This document shows positions 1 through 7,141 of a DNA stretch of 8,627 bases, one piece after another. The DNA lies in the NCBI GenBank assembly GCA_019634245.1, contig JAHQVR010000310.1, forward strand, positions 1 through 8,627, given 5' to 3'. The number at the start of each line of letters is the position of its first letter. Position 1 is the first letter of the stretch. The DNA comes from Gammaproteobacteria bacterium (GTDB taxonomy: Bacteria > Pseudomonadota > Gammaproteobacteria > Granulosicoccales > Granulosicoccaceae). The notes beneath the pieces are model-generated. The model was not told the origin of the DNA. It did not search any database and worked only from the letters and a program-made list of their open reading frames with translations. A program made the translations under genes and the position numbers.

Positions 1-1681
1 CGTGATGCGGTGTGGGGGTGAAATTACAAACCACTGCCAGTTCTTGAGCATGATCTTTAGTGTATCGGTAGAACGACAGCACACTGTGATCGGCATCTTC
101 ACAATCGATCCATTCGAAGCCCGCAGCAGAACAATCAGTGGCATACAAAGGAGCGCTATTGCGATAGAGCTTGTTTAAGTCTGTCAGCAAACGTTGTATA
201 CCCAGGTGGTTGGGTTGTTCCAGCAAATGCCAATCCAGGCTAGCATCGTGGTTCCACTCTGCACGTTGTGCAAACTCAGACCCCATGAACAACAGCTTTT
301 TTCCAGGGTATGCATACATATAGGCATACAGTGCTCTTAAATTGGCAAATTTTTGCCAGTCATCACCCGCCATTTTTTCCAGCATTGAGCCCTTTCCATA
401 CACCACTTCATCGTGTGAGATGGGGAGCTGAAAATTTTCACTGAAGGCGTAGAGCAAACCAAAGGTCAAATCATTTTGATGAAACTTCCGGTGTATCGCA
501 TCGCGGCTCATATACTCAAGCGTATCGTGCATCCAGCCCATGTTCCATTTGAAGGTAAACCCTAGCCCTGAGTCGTAAGTGGGGCGGCTGACTCCGGGAA
601 ACGAAGTCGACTCCTCGGCAAACGTCATCGCCCCTTCCGCATGAATGAGTTCGTTGAGTTTGCGCAGAAACCGAATCGCATCAAGATTCTCGTTGCCGCC
701 ATGCTCGTTTGGAATCCACTCGCCAGCCTCTCGCGAGTAATCCAGATAGAGCATCGACGCCACGGCATCGACCCTTAGGCCGTCGATATGAAATTCCCTA
801 ACCCAATAGAGTGCGTTGCTCAATAGATAGTTGAATACCTCAGCTCGGCCATAATTAAAAATCAGGGTGTTCCAATCTTTGTGAAAGCCCTGCCGCGGAT
901 CTGCATGCTCATACAAATGCGTGCCATCAAAAAGTCCCAATCCATGTTCATCGGTAGGAAAGTGAGCAGGAACCCAATCGATAACCACACCAATTCCATT
1001 CTCATGACACTTATTGACCAAATACCGAAAATCATCGGGACTACCCAACTTTGATGTCGGCGCGAACAAACCAATGGGCTGGTACCCCCATGAACCGGTA
1101 AATGGGTACTCAGTGATGGGCATCAGTTCTACGTGTGTGAAACCGAGCTCTAGGACATACGGTACGAGTTGATCGGCTAGCTCCCGATACGGCAACGGCT
1201 CTGAATTACCTCGACGGCGCCATGATAAGGGATGCACTTCATACATGGAGATCGGAGTCGTGAGAGGGTCTGTCTTGCTTAAAGACTCCATATGGAGCTG
1301 ATCAGACCAGATAAATTTAGATTCAAACGTTATCGATGCATTACCAGGAGGCTGCTCAAAATAGGAGGCATACGGATCATGCTTAAGGGGCAGCAAATGG
1401 CCCTGTTCGCTGTGCAGTTCGAACTTATAGAGTGTGCCTTCAGGTAATCCCGGGATAAAAACCTGCCACAAACCTCCACTGGGTAAGCGCTGCATCTGAT
1501 GTTGATTGCCATCCCATCGATTGAAGTCACCCACCACGCTCACTTTCGACGCATTGGGCGCCCAGACCGCAAAGGTCACACCGTCAACGCCATCAATGGT
1601 GCGATGGTGTGACCCCAAATAGTCGTATAAGTGTGTGTGATTTCCTTCACCTAATAAATAGCGATCCATATCTCCAATCAT
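1..1681 (-). CDS. glgB: 1,4-alpha-glucan branching enzyme GlgB, C-terminus cut off by the window edge
   Basis: This cytoplasmic GH13 branching enzyme cuts an alpha-1,4 chain and rejoins it by an alpha-1,6 bond, creating branches in glycogen made by GlgA. The frame is open for 560 codons. It has a CBM48-like domain (about residues 30-110, [20 protein letters not shown]) followed by a TIM barrel. Visible catalytic residues are the nucleophile D305 in [10 protein letters not shown], acid/base E356 in TFAEES, and D424 in ISHDEVV. The end at NFTPTPHH aligns just inside the C-terminal beta domain of E. coli GlgB, so roughly 80 residues are probably missing. The ATG at 1681 overlaps the glgA stop by four bases and has AAGGTG eight bases upstream. 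A second Met, five codons in, has a GGAG too close to serve well. Compared with the 728-residue E. coli enzyme, about 100 N-terminal residues (the N1 domain) are absent. Identification is very secure; only the start is slightly open. Confidence 0.97.
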   Translation of the reverse strand, partial: MIGDMDRYLLGEGNHTHLYDYLGSHHRTIDGVDGVTFAVWAPNASKVSVVGDFNRWDGNQHQMQRLPSGGLWQVFIPGLPEGTLYKFELHSEQGHLLPLKHDPYASYFEQPPGNASITFESKFIWSDQLHMESLSKTDPLTTPISMYEVHPLSWRRRGNSEPLPYRELADQLVPYVLELGFTHVELMPITEYPFTGSWGYQPIGLFAPTSKLGSPDDFRYLVNKCHENGIGVVIDWVPAHFPTDEHGLGLFDGTHLYEHADPRQGFHKDWNTLIFNYGRAEVFNYLLSNALYWVREFHIDGLRVDAVASMLYLDYSREAGEWIPNEHGGNENLDAIRFLRKLNELIHAEGAMTFAEESTSFPGVSRPTYDSGLGFTFKWNMGWMHDTLEYMSRDAIHRKFHQNDLTFGLLYAFSENFQLPISHDEVVYGKGSMLEKMAGDDWQKFANLRALYAYMYAYPGKKLLFMGSEFAQRAEWNHDASLDWHLLEQPNHLGIQRLLTDLNKLYRNSAPLYATDCSAAGFEWIDCEDADHSVLSFYRYTKDHAQELAVVCNFTPTPHH

Positions 1682-3237
1682 GAGTACAACACCTTTTGGT
1701 AGGTTTCTGCGCTGTCCTTCCAAGTAAAGCGTTTCTCACGCGCCGCTTCGGAAATACGCGCGTACGCATCCGGAGAATTCTCCCGCAGCTGTAAAACATC
1801 AGAAAGCCTTGCCACTAAATGTTGCGCTTTTTCAGTTCGGGAACCGCCGTTGAAATGAAATCCATCGTGGTTATCAACAACGGTATCTTTCAAACCACCC
1901 ACTGCATGCACAAGGCATGGTTGCCCACATCTCATAGCCATCATTTGACTGATGCCACAGGGTTCGAATGAGCTGGGCATCAAGAACAAATCGCCGCTGG
2001 CATATAGCCAGTCGGCAACTTCAGCATCAAAACGATTTAAAAACAGAAAATTTTCATGATGGGCAGCTATTTTTTGACAGGCATTTTCCAGCTCAGCCGA
2101 TCCACTGGCCAGTAATATAAACACTCCCTTATCCAGCTCTTTCAAAATAGCTTCTAGCGCCGATACTCCCGGAGAAACCTGCTCCAGCATAAGGGCCATC
2201 TTCTGTTCGGTTAAGCGACCAATACTGGTAAGCACATGCTCCGGCTTTGAAGAATCGCACCAACGGAGCGTGCGCTGATGGGCTAAATAATCTACCGATC
2301 GCATCGGCTCGCTCTCGCCTAACCAACCCAGCACACGATTGCTGATACGGTTGATCAACGGTGGCCAGGGGTGTTTGGCAGGCGGACTGAGTGCATAGTC
2401 GATGCCATTGATAATGCCGGATAGTCGTCCCTCGTTAAAGGCGATCTGCAAATCCTGCTCAAGACCCTCGCCGCCATGGAAACCACTATCAACATTATTC
2501 GGCGACACGATTTCCTCGGCGTATGTGGGTGAAACGGTATGGAGTTTGTGGCACAGCCGAATAGCCGATACCATCGGATTGATGCAATCTGACCATCGCG
2601 GGTCCGCCAATCGGTCTTGATCGTAGATAAGTTCCGGGTACCACGCATTCAGTGAAGAGCCATGCCCGGCAAACGGTCTGATACCTTGCATCGCCAGATT
2701 ATGAATGCTGAACACGGTCCTTAGCGACTTTAAATCGTCAAATTCTGGTGCATATTCGATTAACACCGCACAGAGTGCACTATGCCAATCGTGTAAGTGC
2801 AACACATCCACGGGCCCAAGCACACCCGATTGAATACAGCGCAATGCCGCCAAGCTAAACAGTGCAAATTTGGTGGCATCGGTAGCAAACGGTTCGTGAT
2901 CTGGGTCGTTGCAATACACACAGCCAGCACCGCAAGCGCTGAAGGTATCTGCTTCGAGAACAAAATACCGAACACCTGTATCTCGACCAATAAACCGTTC
3001 GTACACGGCAGCCGATAGAGTCGCACCAGCAAAGGGCACAGAGACGTGCTGCAGCAAGGTGGCATCCGCGGCCTGATGAAACAGGCCATAAGCAGGTATG
3101 ACTACCGAAACTTCCGCGCCATGGGCTGCAAGACTCAACGGTATATCTCGAACGACATCTCCTATACCACCCACCTTGGCACCAGGGATTGCGGCATTCT
3201 CCGCTGCGAGCATGCAAATGTGTTGTCGCTCTGACAT
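1678..3237 (-). CDS. glgA: Glycogen synthase, ADP-glucose type, GT5 family
   Basis: The enzyme transfers glucose from ADP-glucose to the non-reducing end of an alpha-1,4 glucan. It is 519 residues long, somewhat longer than the 477 of E. coli. The two-domain GT-B fold is indicated by the N-terminal ADP-glucose loop KVGGIGD (K21-D27), HDWHS at 149-153, [10 protein letters not shown] at 234-243, NGID at 277-280, GRLTEQK (R341 and K346 match the E. coli phosphate-binding R300 and K305), and [12 protein letters not shown] with E425 matching E. coli E377. It is divergent: the usual W-x-P after NGID is absent, and there are 13 cysteines including C102, C106 and C109 in a C-x3-C-x2-C pattern. The KVGG form resembles starch synthase III/IV and cyanobacterial second synthases (from memory). 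It starts 28 bases after the glgC stop without a clear ribosome binding site, and its stop overlaps the glgB start, so one operon is likely. The active-site set is intact, so it is probably functional. Confidence 0.95.
   Translation of the reverse strand: MSERQHICMLAAENAAIPGAKVGGIGDVVRDIPLSLAAHGAEVSVVIPAYGLFHQAADATLLQHVSVPFAGATLSAAVYERFIGRDTGVRYFVLEADTFSACGAGCVYCNDPDHEPFATDATKFALFSLAALRCIQSGVLGPVDVLHLHDWHSALCAVLIEYAPEFDDLKSLRTVFSIHNLAMQGIRPFAGHGSSLNAWYPELIYDQDRLADPRWSDCINPMVSAIRLCHKLHTVSPTYAEEIVSPNNVDSGFHGGEGLEQDLQIAFNEGRLSGIINGIDYALSPPAKHPWPPLINRISNRVLGWLGESEPMRSVDYLAHQRTLRWCDSSKPEHVLTSIGRLTEQKMALMLEQVSPGVSALEAILKELDKGVFILLASGSAELENACQKIAAHHENFLFLNRFDAEVADWLYASGDLFLMPSSFEPCGISQMMAMRCGQPCLVHAVGGLKDTVVDNHDGFHFNGGSRTEKAQHLVARLSDVLQLRENSPDAYARISEAAREKRFTWKDSAETYQKVLYS
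1690..1695 (-). promoter_or_regulatory. Ribosome binding site for glgB inside the glgA end
   Basis: On the minus strand AAGGTG lies within the last codons of glgA, eight bases before the glgB ATG at 1681. It supports the overlapping start rather than the second Met at 1669. Confidence 0.55.
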
Positions 3238-3265
3238 AGTCGCTGTCGTTGAACCTACGAGCTCG

Positions 3266-4537
3266 CTATCGGAATTGATGCAGATCCTGCTGCAACATAT
3301 CTGGAGTTACCAACGTAATTCCAGCTTCTGTTACGCGAAAACCACGCTCGCGATCAGCCTCGTGATCGACACCGATTTCAGTGCCTTCATCAATAACGCA
3401 GCCACGATCGATGATAGCTCTGTCAATAACACAATTTCTGTGGATAACAACATCAGGCATGATCACCGAGTCCTTAATTTTGCTGTAGGAATGTGCATGG
3501 ACATTTGAAAACAATAAGCATCCGCGTAGCTGTGCACCGGAAACAATACATCCACCGGAAACAATACAATTCACTGCTAATCCACGCCGTTTACCTGTAG
3601 CGTGAATAAACTTCGCTGGAGGTAGTTGCGGTTGTAAGGTACAAATAGGCCACTCTTGGTCATACAAATCCAACTCTGGCTCGAAGCCCACCAACTCCAT
3701 ATTGGCATCCCATAAAGCATCTATAGTTCCAACATCTCTCCAGTAAGGGGATCGCTTTGGTGTGTCATCCCCAAGTCGATAGGCATAGACTCGATATTTG
3801 GGCACCAGATACGGCAATATATCTTTGCCAAAATCGTGGCTACTACCTCGGGTATCGGCATCGCGAATCAGTTGTTCATACAAAAAACCGGTATTGAAAA
3901 CATAATTGCCCATGGAAGCGAGCACCCGACCTGGTTTGCCGGGTATTTCGGCAGGTTTTGCAGGCTTCTCCTCAAAACCTATCACCCGCCCCTCACTGTC
4001 AACCTGGATAACGCCAAAAGAACCTGCCGCTTCTTCAACGGATACTTCCACACAGGAAACAGTCATATCCGCCTGCCAATCAGCATGTTGGGCGATCAAT
4101 GGCCCATAATCCATTTTGTAGATGTGGTCTCCACCGAGAATCAACACATGAGTAGGTTTCTGAGTGCGAATAATGTCGAGGTTTTGAAAGATGGCATCAG
4201 CCGTGCCTTTGTACCATCCTTCATCGACGCGCATGGAGGCGGGTAAGATTTCCATCGACTCACCAAATTCGCTTCGCATACCAGACCAACCATTCACCAG
4301 GTGACGGATGAGCGAGTGAGACTTATATTGAGTAAGAACCCCCAATTGTCGGATACCGGAATTGATACAATTGGACAAGGGGAAATCGATGATTCTGAAT
4401 TTTCCCCCAAACGGAACAGCGGGCTTGGCTCGCCAGGTAGTGAGTTCGTGAAGTCGACTTCCCTGCCCCCCGGCAAGTATCAGGGCAAGAGTGCTGCGAG
4501 TCAGTCGAGAGACACGCCGATGATCGGCTTTATCCAT
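3266..4537 (-). CDS. glgC: Glucose-1-phosphate adenylyltransferase (ADP-glucose pyrophosphorylase)
   Basis: It makes ADP-glucose and pyrophosphate from ATP and glucose 1-phosphate, the committed and normally allosterically controlled step of bacterial glycogen synthesis. Taken as 423 residues (E. coli has 431). The nucleotidyltransferase domain comes first: G-rich loop LAGGQGSRL (21-29), [17 protein letters not shown] (36-52), WYKGTADA (108-115), catalytic D137 in [10 protein letters not shown], and K191 in FEEKP, matching E. coli K195 that binds glucose 1-phosphate. A left-handed beta-helix with hexapeptide repeats fills roughly residue 320 to the end. I chose the ATG at 4537 because an AGG lies eight bases upstream; a GTG two codons earlier (4543) has that AGG only two bases away. 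First gene of the synthesis operon. Its activator site differs from E. coli: W35 replaces K39 and P42 replaces H46, while R48 (E. coli R52) is kept. Function is secure; the effector is not predictable with confidence. Confidence 0.97.
   Translation of the reverse strand: MDKADHRRVSRLTRSTLALILAGGQGSRLHELTTWRAKPAVPFGGKFRIIDFPLSNCINSGIRQLGVLTQYKSHSLIRHLVNGWSGMRSEFGESMEILPASMRVDEGWYKGTADAIFQNLDIIRTQKPTHVLILGGDHIYKMDYGPLIAQHADWQADMTVSCVEVSVEEAAGSFGVIQVDSEGRVIGFEEKPAKPAEIPGKPGRVLASMGNYVFNTGFLYEQLIRDADTRGSSHDFGKDILPYLVPKYRVYAYRLGDDTPKRSPYWRDVGTIDALWDANMELVGFEPELDLYDQEWPICTLQPQLPPAKFIHATGKRRGLAVNCIVSGGCIVSGAQLRGCLLFSNVHAHSYSKIKDSVIMPDVVIHRNCVIDRAIIDRGCVIDEGTEIGVDHEADRERGFRVTEAGITLVTPDMLQQDLHQFR
3533..3568 (-). 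repeat. Two-copy 18-base tandem repeat in glgC
   Basis: Two adjacent 18-base units (3551-3568 and 3533-3550) match at 17 of 18 bases. On the minus strand they encode CIVSGG and CIVSGA, residues 324-335 of GlgC, two consecutive turns of the hexapeptide beta-helix. E. coli GlgC has a comparable VSGGCVISG stretch, so the amino acid repetition belongs to the fold. The near identity at DNA level goes beyond what the protein needs. Confidence 0.8.
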
Positions 4538-4545
4538 AGTCACTA

Positions 4546-4548
4546 CCT
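4546..4548 (-). promoter_or_regulatory. Ribosome binding site that decides the glgC start
   Basis: AGG on the minus strand lies eight bases before the ATG at 4537 but only two before the GTG at 4543. Normal spacing therefore favours the ATG and the 423-residue GlgC over a 425-residue product. Confidence 0.6.
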
Positions 4549-4550
4549 AC

Positions 4551-4577
4551 TAGACAATGTGACTTCCAGCTTATAGT
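4551..4577 (+). promoter_or_regulatory. Candidate sigma70-type promoter for glgP-glgX
   Basis: TAGACA at 4551-4556 (five of six to TTGACA) and TATAGT at 4572-4577 (five of six to TATAAT) are separated by 15 bases, slightly short of the optimum. Transcription would start near 4584, leaving a leader of about 38 bases before the glgP ATG. Its -10 overlaps the candidate -10 of glgC on the other strand. Assigned by eye, so moderate to low confidence. Confidence 0.45.
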
Positions 4578-4597
4578 AATCAGCGCCTTTGAGGCAA
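4570..4597 (-). promoter_or_regulatory. Candidate sigma70-type promoter for glgC-glgA-glgB
   Basis: Read on the minus strand, TTGCCT (4597-4592, four of six to TTGACA) lies 16 bases from TATAAG (4575-4570, five of six to TATAAT). Transcription would begin near 4563, giving a leader of about 26 bases before the glgC ATG. The -10 shares bases 4572-4575 with the -10 proposed for glgP, so the two could not be occupied together. Assigned by eye. Confidence 0.45.
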
Positions 4598-4613
4598 CGC
4601 ATTTGCGCGCGGC

Positions 4614-4616
4614 GGA
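4614..4616 (+). promoter_or_regulatory. Ribosome binding site for glgP
   Basis: GGA followed by five adenines precedes the ATG at 4622. The spacing and the A-rich stretch suit initiation there and argue against the TTG 33 bases upstream. Confidence 0.55.
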
Positions 4617-4621
4617 AAAAA

Positions 4622-7141
4622 ATGATAGAAACAGAAAAATTTGAGACGTATGCCACTGCTCGTTCGATTGTCGACAATACAGATCACTGGACTACTCCTC
4701 GATCAACAGAAATTTCAGTTGACAGTTTTGTCACAAGCGTTCGGCGACAGTTCGAATCAACACTTGGATTGGAACTGTCTACAGCTGACTCCGAGCAACT
4801 GTACACAGCGATAGCCTTAGCTGTACGCGAACAAATTTTTCCACAATGGCGAGCCACTCGCGAACAGATGAGAACATCCACTCATCGACGCACCTGTTAT
4901 CTATCACTTGAGTTTTTATTAGGGCGTTCGCTCAGCAATGCCGTACATAATTTAGATCTCACCGACACGGTAAAAGATGCACTACTAAAACTTGGGCTGG
5001 ATCTTGAAACCGTGGCGACCTTAGAGCCCGATGCAGGCCTGGGTAACGGGGGCCTTGGCCGACTCGCTGCTTGTTTTCTGGATAGCTGCGCCACGTTGAA
5101 ATTACCCGTAACCGGATATGGGCTGCGTTATCGATATGGCATGTTCCACCAAAAGATCGAGCAAGGCTATCAACATGAACATCCTGACAACTGGTTGCTA
5201 CATGGACACCCATGGGAGATCAGTAGGCCTGAACTGCGTCGACAGGTGCAATTTGGTGGGCATGTTTCTGTGACAATGGATACTGAGGGACGTGAGCATC
5301 GGGTCTGGCAGGACACCGATGACATTGTGGCAATCCCCTACGACGTTCCCATTCCTGGTTATAAAAATGGGCACATCAATACCTTGAGGCTTTGGTCGGC
5401 TACAGCCACCGATGCCTTTAACCTCGCTGAATTTAACGCCGGCGGCTACACCGAAAGTGTTTCTCAGAAAACGAATGCTCAAGCGCTGACCATGGTTTTG
5501 TACCCCAACGATCAAAGTGAGAATGGCAAAACTTTGCGTCTAAAACAACAATACTTTTTAGTGTCCGCCAGTTTACAAGACACCCTACATCAGTGGCGTC
5601 AAACTCACTCAAGCTTTGAGCACTTTGCCAATGCTCATTGCTTTCAAATGAATGACACACACCCAAGTCTGGCCGTGCCAGAACTTATGCGACTATTGAT
5701 CGATGACTACTACCTGAACTGGAATGAAGCTTGGGAGATTACAACCAGCACCTTGGCATACACCAATCATACGCTTCTACCAGAAGCACTAGAGTGCTGG
5801 TCTCTGGGGTTGATGGAGCACTTACTTCCTAGGCCCACTGAAATCATCAAAGAGATCAATCACCGATTCCTTGATGAGGTCGCTAAAAAATGGCCTGGCG
5901 ATTCTGAGAAAGCCAATGCGCTATCCATTATTTCCAATGATGAGTATCCGATGGTACGCATGGCACACTTAGCCATAGTGGGAAGTTTTTCAGTCAATGG
6001 TGTAGCGCAGTTGCATTCTGAGCTACTGCAAAAAGGCTTATTTAAAACCTTCAACGCATTATGGCCAGAACGGTTTAACAACAAGACTAATGGCGTAACT
6101 CCACGGCGTTGGTTGTCGCACTGTAACCCCGGGTTAGCCAACCTACTCAATGAGACAATCGGGAACGAATGGCAACATGATTTAAACGCTCTATCAGAGC
6201 TCGAAACTCATGCCCATTTACCGGAGTTGCAACGTCAGTGGCATTCGATCAAGCAACAAAACAAACAACGCTTAATAGAACTCGTTTCACAGCGTACCGG
6301 CGTTGATCTTCATGAAACTATGTTGTTTGATGTTCAGGTAAAACGCATTCACGAATACAAACGCCAGTTACTCTGTGCCTTGCATGCGGTACACCTCTAT
6401 CTCACCTTAAAACGACAGGGCAGCCAACAGTTCACACCGCGGGCGATTCTCGTTGCAGGGAAAGCTGCCCCCGGTTATGACATGGCGAAATGGATCATAA
6501 AACTGATCAACAACATTGCCCACGTTATTAATAGTGATCCTGCCTGCAAAGACCTACTCAGACTTGTTTTTCTACCCGACTACAACGTCTCTGCGATGGA
6601 AATTATTTGCCCAGCTGCGGATCTTTCTGAGCAAATTTCGACTGCCGGGAAGGAAGCCTCTGGCACTGGAAATATGAAATTTATGATGAATGGCGCCTTG
6701 ACTATCGGAACCCTGGACGGTGCCAATGTTGAGATTCTAGATGCCGTTGGCAGTGAACATTTTTTCTTGTTTGGATTAACAGTCGATCAGGTGCAAAAGA
6801 CACTAGGTCAATACGATCCTGGGCTCTACATAAAAAAGGATCCGAGGATTAAAGCCATCATTGATTCATTTGCGCAAGGTAGATTCGACGGCGATGATGC
6901 AGAATTAGTGAAACGTGTGATCGGCGCGGCAACTAGTCATACCGATCCATGGATGACCATTGCGGATCTGGGCGGTTATCTGGATGCGCAGCAGTCGGTC
7001 GAACAACACTGGCAAACTACAGCGGCCTGGCGGCGCAGTAGCATACTTAACACAGCCACCTCAGGTCGATTCTCCTCAGATCGCACTATTCAAGACTACA
7101 ACGACGATATATGGCATCTAAAGCCGCTAGCGACCAATTAG
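4622..7141 (+). CDS. glgP: Glycogen phosphorylase (GT35, PLP-dependent)
   Basis: It phosphorolyses alpha-1,4 bonds at the non-reducing ends of glycogen, releasing glucose 1-phosphate and stopping about four residues from each branch. It is 839 residues long, against 815 for E. coli GlgP. Conserved blocks run in order: CYLSLEFLLGRSLSNA, the glycine-rich DAGLGNGGLGRLAACFLDS, YRYGMFHQKI, FQMNDTHPSLAV, HTLLPEALECW, NNKTNGVTPRRWL, DVQVKRIHEYKRQLL, and the cofactor signature EASGTGNMKFMMNG, in which K686 should carry pyridoxal phosphate. The protein is complete. The ATG at 4622 has GGA five bases upstream; an in-frame TTG at 4589 would add eleven basic residues but has no better signal and lies near the predicted transcription start. 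First gene of the breakdown block; glgX follows with an overlap. MalP is the main alternative, but the linkage to glgC, glgA, glgB and glgX favours GlgP. Confidence 0.96.
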   Translation: MIETEKFETYATARSIVDNTDHWTTPRSTEISVDSFVTSVRRQFESTLGLELSTADSEQLYTAIALAVREQIFPQWRATREQMRTSTHRRTCYLSLEFLLGRSLSNAVHNLDLTDTVKDALLKLGLDLETVATLEPDAGLGNGGLGRLAACFLDSCATLKLPVTGYGLRYRYGMFHQKIEQGYQHEHPDNWLLHGHPWEISRPELRRQVQFGGHVSVTMDTEGREHRVWQDTDDIVAIPYDVPIPGYKNGHINTLRLWSATATDAFNLAEFNAGGYTESVSQKTNAQALTMVLYPNDQSENGKTLRLKQQYFLVSASLQDTLHQWRQTHSSFEHFANAHCFQMNDTHPSLAVPELMRLLIDDYYLNWNEAWEITTSTLAYTNHTLLPEALECWSLGLMEHLLPRPTEIIKEINHRFLDEVAKKWPGDSEKANALSIISNDEYPMVRMAHLAIVGSFSVNGVAQLHSELLQKGLFKTFNALWPERFNNKTNGVTPRRWLSHCNPGLANLLNETIGNEWQHDLNALSELETHAHLPELQRQWHSIKQQNKQRLIELVSQRTGVDLHETMLFDVQVKRIHEYKRQLLCALHAVHLYLTLKRQGSQQFTPRAILVAGKAAPGYDMAKWIIKLINNIAHVINSDPACKDLLRLVFLPDYNVSAMEIICPAADLSEQISTAGKEASGTGNMKFMMNGALTIGTLDGANVEILDAVGSEHFFLFGLTVDQVQKTLGQYDPGLYIKKDPRIKAIIDSFAQGRFDGDDAELVKRVIGAATSHTDPWMTIADLGGYLDAQQSVEQHWQTTAAWRRSSILNTATSGRFSSDRTIQDYNDDIWHLKPLATN

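Noticed and set aside
2911..2934. Radical SAM enzyme or fusion suggested by the C-x3-C-x2-C spacing
   Set aside because: It sits within an intact GT-B synthase fold with no SAM-binding glycine motifs or partial TIM barrel; kept only as a possible metal or redox site.
2760..3217. Minus-strand open frames overlapping glgA in other frames, one with many Cys and Arg residues (2855-3217)
   Set aside because: The glgA frame carries the conserved GT5 motifs throughout; the others are unlike any family and share its codons.
4558..4575. Possible CRP site starting with TGTGA in the glgC-glgP region
   Set aside because: Only the left half (TGTGA) matches; the expected TCACA after six bases is GCTTA, so it is a half site at best.
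3098..4576. Open frames of 60-136 codons on the plus strand across glgC and the glgA start (for example 3098-3508, 3836-4246, 4301-4576)
   Set aside because: They lie antisense to well-conserved glgC and glgA codons, show no recognisable protein motifs, and are expected by-products of the real frames.
4585..4608. Small hairpins GCCT-TTG-AGGC and CGCA-TT-TGCG in the glgP leader
   Set aside because: Stems are only four base pairs and no U-run follows; there is no support for a terminator or riboswitch.
4589..4621. Upstream TTG start for glgP adding eleven residues
   Set aside because: A rare start codon with no ribosome binding site, five bases from the predicted transcription start; the ATG at 4622 has GGA at proper spacing.
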